From contig WIXG01000224.1 in assembly GCA_009869945.1 (NCBI GenBank), positions 1 to 64,000 of the forward strand: a stretch of 64,000 nt of DNA, read 5' to 3'. The position numbers and the translations under genes were made by a program. This DNA comes from Mesaphorura yosii (Eukaryota; Arthropoda; Collembola; Poduromorpha; Tullbergiidae). Below the pieces are notes generated by a model. The model did not search any database. It saw nothing but the letters and a program-made list of their open reading frames with translations, and was not told where the DNA came from. This document shows positions 1 through 11,694 of the stretch, one piece after another. Every line of letters starts with the position of its first letter. Within the stretch, counting starts at the first letter, position 1.

Positions 1-3000
1 AGTCCAGAGGACGACGGGACCCAGCCCAGACTGCTGCCATGGCCGTCCAGGCATTTAGAGATAGTGCACGCTTGGGCCCGGGACTCGATAAGTACAGGTT
101 GCATGGAAGGATAGTAAATAAATAGACAATTTTTATTCTTACGTCAATATTCATTCCATTCCATGCTACATGAACATGAAAAACGAAGGCTACTGGATTG
201 CTGCTATTGTCCATCAGTACCTCAATGCTCGCTGTCTTCTTTCAATCGCAATCGCATGCCGATTCGAGTAGTAGCACTTGTCAAGCAGCCCGAGCGAAGG
301 ACATTTAAAATATTTACTTTTACCGTACCGTAACCAGAGACAGTTTTTCTAGTCAGTCAACTTGGAAAGCCTGGGCACTCAACAAGTGTTGAGTTGGGCT
401 TTGGAGAAATTTCTCGTTCGTTCTGTGCTCGGCACTTCACGTTGCGTGGTTGTGTTACTCGTGCCTCTGGTCGGTTTCTACTGCATAGATGAACTTTTGT
501 GTTTTTCATGCATCGAGTGTTGATCTTTCATGTGGTCGAAATGGCATTTAATAAGAACCTGTGCTTACTCTACCCGACTTGAAGAAATGACTTTGCCAAT
601 TTAAAATCAAACGTTCAATCTATTTGTGCCGTGTGCTGTGTCCCATTTTTTGATGTGATGTCGCCCTTAGAATCATGGGCGAGGATCACGGAAGCTTCAA
701 CTTCAAAGATGTGTCCTAATACAATCTGCACTTTTACTTCCATCCTTTGATTATGAGATAAAATGTAAGTTCTATTCGCTTGGTCGTCGGTATGAACCTA
801 ATCTTGGATTTCAGATCTCCTACTCATTGCTTCTGCTGATTTAAAAACTCTTTATCTCACGCGCTATCGCAGCTTTCCGTTCCAGGCCTTTTGTGATCAT
901 TCATTCGCTTTGCAGGATCTGAACTTCAGAGAAATTACGTAATCTTACTTGTACAAAGAAAGCAGAGGTAAGATAGCGCCAAGAAATCACAGCAACCAAG
1001 AATGGAGAAAATTTAGGTTTATTGCTCCAGGGTTTTAGCCTGAATTCATATTTCCAAACGAAAACAAATACAATCTCAAAGCTTGCGCCGGATTACCGTT
1101 CTTCATGTTCAGTTCAGACGTTCGCTCTCCTGATAATTTTCCGCACGAGTAAAGCTCTGAGTGCTTGTGCCTGAACTGAGATCCTGAATCCCAAACCAGG
1201 TAGAGAGATGAAAGGGAAGAAGGGATTACAAGATTTGCAGGAAATTCGCAGGACGGGACTCAGGCATAAATACAAACACTTGTTGTGGATTCGTATCATA
1301 TTCATAAATTCATAGATTTTTGTGAATACGAATATTATTGAATAAGGATATTGCAGTTTCCAGAAACCGAATTTGTATTACCTTTCCCGTCTCTTGCTCA
1401 TCGAACTGGAAATTGCACCTCCAGTAAAGTAAGTATTGCAGAGACGGAAAGTGAGGCATGGCAAAATGGAAAGTGCTTGCGCTTGTAAGTCTTGAACTTG
1501 TCAAATCTGTCCCACCTAGTATATCCTGCCATGTTCTGGTGACATGTACCAGTGTAAATAGAATTACGCTCAATACAATTTGCATGTACTGTGCCATACA
1601 CAAGGAAAAGGTCTAACGAGTCGCCTTTGAAAAATTGCGTACTTTCTAGAAAGCAATTTATCCGAGCTCGTACTCGTGGCTCGTCCAATTCATTTCAATT
1701 CGATTTGGAGCAATACAACACTGCGCAATTACGCCGACCTTGTAAGCCCGGGGGCTTGTTCAGGTCTTGTCGTTTCCTGTAGGGCAGGACCATTTCAAGG
1801 TGTCATTTAATTCGATCGATGCCATCAGGTACAATTCGATTAAAATGATTACTATTGTGTATGCCATGTTCTGTAAATACGAAGTAATGACAACTTCACC
1901 CATCAGTCATGACTTCCAGACACTTCACACTTGACTCATTCATTTGTAATAGCGAATTTGCAAACTCTTGACCAACTGCCGATCATCGATTGCACCGACG
2001 AACTCTTTCTTATTCTAGAATTCTTGCCCAATTCGCCAATGTAACCGTTTCAGCACTTAAACGTAAAGCAGGTTGCCAGTTTTGTAGTAAAGCACATGAG
2101 ACAACAGATAATGGTGGCTAATTACTCAAACACAGAGACGATCATTATTAGCATGACCGCACTTCAAAGGATCTTCTCGTTTGTTGCTGCTTCTCTACTA
2201 ATTTGCGTTCCTCTTTCCATTTGTGCTTGATTGTACCAGAAATGAGTGCTACATTGTAAAATGGACTGCATTACGGCTGCGACCCCTAGGCTTGTTTTTC
2301 ATTAATTTGGGCCTGCGTATCTCGGGCCGCTTATTTTCATGCAACGGGACAAATATTCTCTGCAGGCAGGCAAATATGATTGGTCGGACTATAGAATAGT
2401 GACCAAAGCATCGGTGTTTGAGTGTTTGTATCGGTTTCTCACGTTCTCAAATTTGCGGACTTATTTTAAAAATAAGTAATAATAGTCTGGGCAAAGACTG
2501 CCTGATTGCTGTCAAATGATGCCAGGCAAACATTTACAATGTTGAAAGCATTCATTCGCTGCAAAAACACGACCTAGGTTCAGTCAGTATTGCTTAATTT
2601 CGTCAAGTATATGGTATTGAGGTACTATGACGTAAGGTAGCACCGAATACGAGAAGCAGAGAAAGTCAGAAAACTAAAAAAGTGAAATTTTGTAGAAAAG
2701 CTTTAGCAAATAAACCCGAAAGCAGGACAGGCGACAAGAATGCAGCTAGCAAGCCATGCTGTGGCAGCATACATATTCGAGACGTGTCTTTTCATATTGT
2801 GTATTTTGTGGAGTGAATCAGGCTGTCTATGAACTCGCAGGAAAGTAGAACATTCTTTATCCTTATCACACGTTGCGTACAGCGAGTTCGGATATGAATT
2901 TGAATATGTTAATCAGCCTCGTAACACACACACACACACGCAGCACGCAGGATACGACAATCTTCTAACTCCAGCGATTTCCTACATAAACATAAATGTT

Positions 3001-3149
3001 TACAAAATTACCAGAATCACCTGATAGTGTGTTGGTTATTGTGAATTTGAGATGAGGATTGTATGAGTATCCCTTTTCACAGTTAAAAATTATTGTACTC
3101 TGTAAACTTGAACTAGTCGTATCTCGCAATGTTTCTATTTGTGCCACAG
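1..3149. other. Left flank; probable 5' UTR and large first intron of SPG21
   Basis: No protein family is recognisable here on either strand; open frames are short and lack coding character. The clearest structure is a strong donor (GTAAGT at 765) preceded by a sequence ending in AT. The next exon starts with G at 3150, in the phase that would complete a split ATG, so a non-coding first exon ending at 764 and a 2.4-kb intron are plausible. A short CA-dinucleotide tract lies near 2924. Confidence 0.4.
2924..2939. repeat. (AC)n microsatellite
   Basis: About eight uninterrupted AC units are visible by eye inside the probable first intron of SPG21. Confidence 0.85.
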
Positions 3150-6100
3150 GTACAAGCACGTGTACAGATACGGGAACGGTCGTCCCTTGAAACCAATCCC
3201 GGAGCAGGACAGCAAGCCTTCGAGCACGAGTCCTACGACAACAGACTCATCCTCCTTGTCATCGTACTCCAGAAGGACTGGACCACCGCCAACTCCACCG
3301 TCAACGTCGTCGCTTCCTGTAATTCTGCCACACAGTGCAGACGATGAAAAGAGTTGGGTGCGTGATCTTGAGCGAGAACGAGATCGTAGAGCTCTGATAC
3401 GTGCCGCAAAGAAGGCCCACCAACTTGCTGCTAAAACCAAATCTACAATCGTGCCTCCGTTCACTCTTCCAAAAATAAATGGTGATAAAAATACCACTGA
3501 ACGATTACAAAACAACAGCGGCCACAGTTCAACGTCAGATTATTCGTCGCTTGAGGAGCAGTTAGCTGGAGACGTCAATGGTGAAGTGAATGGAGTGCAC
3601 GGCGGCACGATGAACTACACAACTGACTTGTCGCTGTCCGAAGAGTACCAGAGTTTTCGGGGCAGTGTGCCACTTCGGAAAGTCGCCGTGGATTCCAACT
3701 CAACAAAGGTAGGTACTGGATTCGGTACATTCGGTAGTTGAAAGTTCAAAGAATTTAATTACGAGTATCCAACTCGAAATTCTCGGATGAAGTCATGTGT
3801 CAATTTAAGCTCTGGCAAAGTTCAGTATATAAATCGTGGTACGAAGGCCAGGTTCCCTTTGTGTTTGCAGTCAGACATGAATTACTGGACTCCGACTCCA
3901 AAGTTGGTGGAAACTGGGAAGTAGGAAGTAGAAAGTTTCTATTAGTCCTTCGCGGGTTGGCTCGAATTGGGTGAGCGCGCAATTATGCTAAAGATCGTGG
4001 TATCTGAACCGGGCGGATGGACCTTTCATCTGAGTTCAGGCAGTTTGAACCTAGTTTTGTTACAGCCAATATTTGTATTTATCTTGCAAACTTTTCATAT
4101 ATTCTGAATTCCGTGTTGGCATTCGGTGCTTGTGGTTTGAATTTAATTCCCCTTTCTATTTGAGTGGACTTCTGACAACAACATCCTCCAACGATTTTAA
4201 TTACTTTGTTGATTTTTCGTAGACTTGGAAGATTTACGATGCTGGTCCACGAAGAATTCGGAGCCCTTTAGTCTGCCTCGCGCCTGTCAGCGGGACTGCG
4301 GACGTCTTCTACAAACAAATTCTGTCACTTAGCTCCAGAGGAGTGCGTGTCATTGCGGTAAGCCAAACCCAATACTCTTGGAGCTTTTGATTGCTTTCGT
4401 TCTCGTTATAATGTTGCCACGCTAGCAGTTCGTTATCTGTGAAAGACCTTCCGACACTGTCGTGTACTCAGTGGCAATGAAGTGTTGTTGTGAGACATAA
4501 AGCGACGGCAACAAGTCATTCCCAAGTACCAGGCATCGGGCATGGAAAATTTTGTGCTGACGAATGAAAACGTGCTTGTCAACAAAGGCATTTTAGTGAA
4601 TCGAGAATTTTTTCCGTGCTCATAAGTTTTGTATTCAGGCACGCAATACGGGGTATGCCGATACAATTTCCAAAGCCCATGCCAAGTCCAACAGTATTTG
4701 CCCGGAATATGTGCAAGAAAACTTGTTTTCCGTCCCACCCAAAATACCGACCAGACCGCAGTAGCAGAAAGCAAGAGCTATTTTGGTGATTTAATGAATT
4801 TTCAAGTAGATTTGTGCATTACTATTCTTCCACGCGCACGTGAACTGTTACGACAAGGCAGTCCGCGAAATAGTTTGCCAAAATGAGATCGAAGGAAAAG
4901 CGTAATTAAAATTGTGTCAACATGCCACTCAAGAAGCACGAGCAGATTCAACAAGGTTAAATCAATTTCACTGGACCAAGTGCACAGTGCACCAGGCCTT
5001 TGTTTTCATTGCAGACATTTGCCAGCTGTGCGAAAAAAAATGTTCATAGTTTTAAATGCCTGATGCTATCGTTGTCGTTGTAATAGCCGCTCTGAATTGT
5101 ACCATTGTGCGCAAGGTCCCTTACCCTGCATACATTCTAAAATTAGAGTAATTGTCTTGTTTGATCAGGCGGAGAGTCCCGTTTATTGGAGCATCAATGA
5201 ATGGTGCGAAGGATTCAAACGACTTCTCGACTACTTGGACATTGATAAGGTTCATTTATTTGGTGCCTCATTAGGTATGTCAACCCTCCTTTGAGTACGA
5301 CAAACCGACATGACATGAAATGAGATGATTGTCCTCATTGATTTTTTTTGTTACGTATGCAGGTGGATTTCTTGCTCAAAAGTTTGCCGAATATACCTAC
5401 CAATATTCGCGAGTGGCTTCCTTAATCTTATGCAACACTTTCACGGATACCTCAATTTTTAACCTCAATGAGTCAGCCTTAGTGTAAGTCAAAGTCTATT
5501 ACTTCCATGCGGGTTGGCGGCATGCGGATATGCGGGATCTCATTAAGATGAAGACGGTCAAGGTCTTCGGTCTTTTGTGTCGGGGAGGACGAACTGTATC
5601 ACTCTTTCTCCTCGTACTGTACAGAAAGAACTCTGCTTCTGCTTCTATTATACTGTTATAATTAGTTGAGCTATGCAGACCGGGTAATCATGCGAGTGAC
5701 GACGCGAGCAACCATTAATCTCAAATTATAAGGGAAGGCAAAGGCAATAAAGCAAAAGTCCCCGCTTTTGTATTACGGCTTTTCCTTTTATTCTTTGTCT
5801 GAAATGACAATTACTTAAATACGGCTTTAGTCGCAAGATTTCTTTCTTTTTGTGAAAGATTTACATAATAACACACAGCTTTGTGAGAAAGTTGACTCAG
5901 AAAGTGAAAGCGGAACCGTGAAAGGAAGACAGTTTAGACCAGAGCAAGCAAGACCAAAATCTCAAAAGATTAAGTCATGCGGTATAAATAGAAATTACAT
6001 ATCCGTAAGCAAATTGCTGTGCGTGCTTCCAAGGCGCACTGATAAGGTGGATTGTACCAGCAGCCTGGCAGCGGGTTGTAACGTAATTCCCCAAGGTGGT

Positions 6101-8229
6101 GTGCAGACAGACATTTTATGCACATCTTAAAAATTTGCATAAGCCTTTTTTAAACTTATGCCTTACTAACTACTCTTCCCTGCCTATCCACGAACCCGTA
6201 ATCCAACCATGGGTTTATATAGCTTGTCGTCAGCCCATTCCATTCTAGCACGGCTCCAGACAGAAACAGTTTTATGATCTTCAAAGTCGACATCCTGTGT
6301 GCTTATTCAGCCCGAGACCTCTAAAAACTCCTGCAACATTTTACGTTGTCTTTGAAAGGCTTATGGCTCGCTTTAATAGGATTATTTACTTTCATCATAT
6401 TTACTTGTATTTGTCCATAAAGGCAGTGAGCATACTTAATGGCAGTACAAAAGGTTTAAAAAGAAAGTTTTAATCCATTTAAATCTCCTCGTCCGAGTTT
6501 TGTCGATGCATTTTATTGAGCATTGATGGAATTCACTTTTCCCATTCTTATTAGACAGATCTTAACCTGTTCGTCGTGGACGTCAGGGAATCTCTCGAAA
6601 TCTGTCCTTGAAAGAAAAGCTAGCCATGTTAGATTGAACTTTGTCTAATAAAGTATTCATTGAACATGCGACGCTTGAATGCTGCGAACGAATCAATATT
6701 ACGTGTCAAATGTCAAGTATGCGGAATTCGAAGTTCCTGCTTCCTTCGTGGAATGAAATATGAAACTCCTCTTTCGTGAGGCATGCCAAAAAGTTTAATC
6801 ACGCATTAACAGTTCGCAACCGAAACTAGTTAAGTTCGTTTTGGACTCAAGGCTTCACGGTGTGAGAAATCCTGGTGAATGAGCACTTATGCCGTGCCTT
6901 TCTTTGTGGGAAATCTGTATTCTCTTATTGGCTTTAACGGTTATGGCGTATTGAATTTAGAGCTCACTTTAATTGGGCATTTGAGCTTCATGACTAGGTC
7001 CTGCTTGAGCGAAGAGTTGCATCATTTTTACCTGTAGAGTAACTTTCGGCCTCTTTTGGACTAAACAACAGTCTCCACGAGATCTATCTAATCGAAAATG
7101 GATTTTCTCAGAAATGTCAATCGCATCCTGTACAAATTCAATTCGTTTTGAGCCTCGCTTACTCGCTGCATCACGAAATCAGTTTTTTTTCTGAGACGAG
7201 TAGCAATAACAATAAGAAAATGATAGACAATTGTCTACAGCGTTTTCGATCTGGAGATAAGAGATGAGATTTTAAATTCATACCCGACTTTCTGGTTTGC
7301 TGTGTTACATTGCCAGTTGACTCACTGCTGATATTTCAATAATCCCTTTTCTCCTACGTCAATGGCTGAAGATGCTTCCGCCCGGCGCGCTCGCGTCTGC
7401 CTTCTCAGGAAAAAGAAATTTGTCATTACGTTTTCTTGTGTATAGATTTTGGATGCTTCCAGCTGCTGTCCTGAAGAAGATGGTGATTGGAAATTTATCC
7501 ACTGTTCGGCTGGATCGTTCCATTGCACAGTCCATTGATTTTATGACCGAACGTGTAAGTTCAGTTCTACTTCTCAGTAGGAACAGCAGGAAGTATTGAG
7601 ACGTGAGACTCAAGTGCAGACTTTTGAAGGATAAAAAATATTTATGAGAGCAAGTTTGCAATTTATATTTTAAAATGGAAAAGTCAATCCCATACTTTCT
7701 GCTCACACTCATGTAAGCTCTCTGGCCCGACATTCAGAGGAAACTAAACTTTCTCTGTTTTCTTTTTCTTTACGGGTGCACAGTTGGACGGTCTTTCGCA
7801 GCAAGACATTGCGTCAAGACTTACAATAAATTGTGTCAACTCGTCAGTGGATACATTCAAACTGCGTAATATCAAGATGACACTCGTCGATGTATTTGAT
7901 GATTCAGCGCTCACAAGCACGACTCGGGATGAACTCTACAAGTGCTATCAGCATGCGAAAATGGCACATTTGAAAACGGGTGGAAATTTTCCGTACTTGA
8001 GTCGGAGTGATGAAGTCAACATGCACATTCTGGTGAGACAAATGATGGCATTTATTGGAAAAATGCATGTTTGATTGTCATTTGAGTTAACGCTAATTCA
8101 GTTTAATATCTCTCCTTAACTGACCAGGTTCACTTGCGCACATTCAATGGTACAAGATTATCGGCGATAGAACCAGACGGAGGAACTAGAATCATGAATG
8201 GAGTAGCGAACGGTGAAGAGGACAGATAG
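3150..8229 (+). CDS. SPG21: Maspardin (SPG21), alpha/beta-hydrolase fold protein with N-terminal extension
   Basis: Coding exons: 3150-3708, 4223-4357, 5169-5274, 5363-5483, 7446-7554, 7784-8032, 8128-8229; all junctions are GT-AG and in phase. From an ATG at 3610 the protein would be 306 aa, close to human maspardin (308 aa). Diagnostic segments include [31 protein letters not shown], the nucleophile-elbow-like [18 protein letters not shown], and [15 protein letters not shown]. Known family role: an endosomal or trans-Golgi CD4-binding alpha/beta-hydrolase fold protein; human loss causes Mast syndrome. The frame stays open about 150 codons upstream of 3610, a Ser/Thr/Pro-rich then charged stretch absent from vertebrate maspardin. 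It may start at a split ATG (763-764 plus 3150). A possible poly(A) signal is at 8717-8722. Confidence 0.93.
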
Positions 8230-8944
8230 GAAGAGGATGAGAATGGCAGAGTCTAGGCTTGGTTGAGTAATTCGTCTTGCCTGTGCAAGGAGAAACTTGA
8301 ACCTTAGTCTTCTATTACCACATTAACTTTTTATAGAAAGTTGTAACAAGTAACTTGCAGTAATATTTTTCTTTGCTCAACGATATACGATAAAGAAAGT
8401 ATTAGCTTGTATAATTGGTGGCAAATTGTCTTATAAAGAAAGCCAGAACTCTAAAGCGTGGCTGACACGTTCGTTCATGTCAATAGTTTATCACCATTCC
8501 GCAATGTGAGTATTATATTGTAAATAGTTAAGTAAACCACTGACTAATTTAGTATTCGTGTGTACATCACGAAAGAGAATGAGCTTGTACCTTGAGCAAT
8601 CCGAAATTACTTTCTCTCTACGAAACTGTAACATGATAAAATTGTGATATTAATTTGTACGCTTTTTTTATATGAAACCTGAAAGAATGTCATTTACGAA
8701 AAAGAATTATTTAAATAATAAACCCAACCATAAAACGAATTTGACTAATTTATTACTAAATCTATGGCCTGATGCTGGAAGCCCAAGTGAAAGCCAAACC
8801 AAAGTGAAAACAATCGGGTTTATTCAACGATAATACTTAAATGATTAAATAATTCTCATTACAAAATAGACAACACCCACAGGGAAGACATTCATATAAT
8901 TACGACTTATTTACGCGCATTATTAAATACAAAATCTTTGTTTT
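8230..8944. other. Convergent 3' UTR region between SPG21 and STOML2
   Basis: The two genes run tail to tail. The interval is AT-rich with no coding signal. AATAAA for SPG21 is at 8717-8722; a reverse-strand AATAAA (TTTATT at 8819-8824) could serve STOML2. Confidence 0.6.
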
Positions 8945-11078
8945 CTAACCCTTCTTTTGATTTGCATCTTCCGCTGCGGCAGCAAAGGCGCCAAATCGGT
9001 CAGCACTATTTGAATCTTCAGCCCCACTTAGCCCATTTTTAATCTTTCGATCATCATCATCGCTGTAGTATTCTTCGAGATCAGTCCCATCATCCTGTCT
9101 GATTGTGGGCTCGTTCGACTTTGACAACTGTTTGTAGATTGTCATGGCCTATGAGAAGTTCAAATCAAGAGGGTACTTAGGAATTCACTAGGAAGAATAT
9201 AATTGGAACAAGCTCAGAAAATTATTCTAACCTGTGTGACCATCGACGGCACATTTGAGGCATCGGAAGGTAGCATGATCGTGTTGGAGCTCTTAGCCAA
9301 ATGTTGGAATGCACGAACGTACTGCTCCGCCACAATAAGCGACCCAGCGTTTTTCCCCGCCTCAGTTGATAAAGTTTTGCCAATCACGGCAATGCTTTTT
9401 GCGCGGGCGTCAGCCTTCGCCAGCATTGCTTGAGCGTCACCTTGAGCGTAATTAATTTTCTCCTGTTTTTCGGCCTCTGAAAGTAATATGTAAAGATATG
9501 TACACAATCACGGTGTAGATATTAAAGACATCAGTGAAATCTTTCTTGGGCTTCTTACCTGATGCCAAAATCCTGGACCTCTTTTTGCCCTCCGCTACAT
9601 TGATTTCAGCCTCCCGAATACCCTCTGATTCTAGAACACGTGCCCGTTTCTTCCGCTCCGCTTCAACTTGCATTTGCATGGCCTCTTGGACTTTTGCAGG
9701 AAGTTGAATATCTCGAATCTCATATCGAAGACAAGAAATTCCCCATGCATCACTGGCTTTATTAATTGAGTCAACAATTTGAATGTTTAAACTCTCTCGT
9801 TCACGGAAAATTGTGTCCAATGCGATCTTTCCAAGCTCAGATCTGCAACCATACGCAAAATCTGAACATAGCATTCGATGTTTCAACGGTAGTATTATAT
9901 TTAATCTTCTTTTACCTCATTGTTGTCTGCGCCAGTTGCGTGATTGCGAATTCTGGATCTTCAACACCATAACTAGCCTTGTACGGATTAACTATCCGAA
10001 GATATAAGACTCCATCCAATGTTAAAACGACATTGTCCTTGGTGATGGCGCTCTGCTTAGGAATATCAATCGCTATTTCCTTCAAGCTGTTTACATACTT
10101 TATCTTATCAAGAATGGGTACAAGAAAGTTCAGTCCAGGTTCAAGAATTCGATGGAATCTTCCCATTCTTTCAATAACCCAAGCCTAAAACGATCAAAAT
10201 GCGTAAACTGAAAACTGATCTCAAGGCTTCCTATCTCTCAATTGTGAAATACCTACCTCCTGTTGGGGCACGAAAAGTATCACGGTGTTAAGCGGTGTCG
10301 AGCTGGATTTATGTCTGACACTAATTGCCTGAGTTCCATAACACGGCCTCAAATTATGATTGCTTGTTAGTGGGGAACCTCCAGTTACAGTGTTCTGCGA
10401 ATGATCACATAACTCGTAAATAACTCCTGGAAATGTTCTGCTTGATAGAACTTACAAGGAGAGTCCACAGGTCGTCCCCTTTCAAATTCAGTTCAAAATT
10501 TCTGTGATGATAGCCCCTGCCCTGAAACCCCCAACAGTGGTCTCAGTTCGCGCAACGCTCAAAGGGACCCGAGATATTGCAAAAAGAATCTTGGAATTTG
10601 CACATGGAGATATGGGACTTTTGTTAGAAACGTTTGTTTTTAACTTTAATCGGCGCAATTTGTTTTATAAATTCGTAAGGGGCTGCACGTATAAATAAAA
10701 ATTTCATGGGTTAATTTATAAGGAATTCTTTATTTCGACATGGCGATAATTCTTTTTGCATTATCTTGGGTTCCTGAGAGCGTTGCGCGAACTGAGACCA
10801 CTTTTGGGGGATTCAGGTCAGGGGCTACCACTACTAAAAATTTTTGGACTGAATTTGAAAGGGGTCGACCTGTGTACTCTCCTTGTTAGTAAACTTACGG
10901 AAAACAGGGCTCTCGTCAAGACTGCGTCTTTCCTTGTCAATGAACTCAATCCTCGATGTTGTCGGATGCCAACCACCCCGGCCTTTCTGCTGGCACCGGT
11001 TCCTGATCCCAACAAACCAATATGTTTTCCAATCTGACTCGCCAGTGGTCTTAAGTGGGCTAAAGATACGGAGCTCAT
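8945..11078 (-). CDS. STOML2: Stomatin-like protein 2, mitochondrial (SPFH/prohibitin family)
   Basis: Exons on the minus strand: 11078-10899, 10394-10257, 10184-9916, 9842-9559, 9476-9232, 9148-8945; 439 aa, all phases fit. Exon 1 is basic, Ser/Arg-rich and poor in acids, as expected for a mitochondrial presequence. The SPFH core follows: FVPQQEAWVIERMGRFHRIL, DGVLYLRIVNPYKASYGVED, LAQTTMRSELGK, WGISCLRYEIRDI, then the Ala/Glu/Lys-rich helix RKKRARVLESEGIREAEINV and SNTIMLPSD. Known role: inner-membrane scaffold binding cardiolipin and prohibitins, supporting respiratory complexes and mitofusin function. The ATG at 11078 was chosen because the upstream frame has no ATG. It is longer than human STOML2 (356 aa), mainly at the N-terminus. 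Intron 1 carries a MITE. Confidence 0.95.
10455..10885. mobile_element. Foldback MITE with ~135-bp terminal inverted repeats and TTA target-site duplication
   Basis: The arm at about 10455-10592 is the near-perfect reverse complement of the arm at about 10752-10885; for example, GTGGTCTCAGTTCGCGCAA at the left recurs inverted at the right. Ends are CAAGGAGAG...CTCTCCTTG, flanked directly by TTA at 10452-10454 and 10886-10888. The roughly 160-bp centre has no coding capacity. A 3-bp TTA duplication fits non-autonomous PIF/Harbinger-type DNA elements (inference; CACTA-type also makes 3-bp duplications). It lies wholly in STOML2 intron 1 and ends only 13 bp from the exon 1 donor. Confidence 0.85.
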
Positions 11079-11694
11079 TTTGCTAGATAGTCTGTTTGAA
11101 CCCAATTTTGAATAGAATCCTAACTGCTGATAACTGATTCAAAACTTATGCAGTGGGTTCTTATCTCACACGAAACAAACGTAGGGGATGACAAATGTGG
11201 CAAGCAGTGCTAATTACTTCCAGAAGTATGATGAGGAAACCTCGGTCCAAGTTGCCAGTTGCCGGATGAAATTTGAAAGTCAGCTTTTCGCCCTTGTGTG
11301 GATTTCTTGGTCGTGTAGACTTGCGGCAAGCGAAGTGCGCACAAATCATATCGGAGTTTAAATTCTCATTGGACGAGGAAATGAAATGTAGTGTATCCGA
11401 TCCGCATTGATTGCCGCTGTTTTTAATATAAGTTTCTAATCACAGGAGTGACGGTCCAGATCCTGGCCTATTGTTCTATTGCCTCAGTCGAAGAATAAAC
11501 CGCAGTGAGACGGAACTGCTGCCGGTACGTTTGAGTAAGTTTAAGTTTTTATCGGTTTCCGTCAACGATATTGAGAATGGCTCAGGTGCCAGGCTAAATT
11601 TCTGTCTCACAGACGCTACAGGGGTTCCGGTCACATCACAAATTAGCAAAACTTCTACAAAGATACTTAGATCGACCTGAGGTGAATCCCGTGA
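11079..11694. promoter_or_regulatory. Putative bidirectional promoter between STOML2 and TUFM
   Basis: The start codons of two divergently transcribed mitochondrial genes are about 616 bp apart, with no supported gene between them. Small open frames here have no recognised match and no ATG-led conserved content. No TATA box is evident, as is common for housekeeping genes. Shared regulation is inference. Confidence 0.4.
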
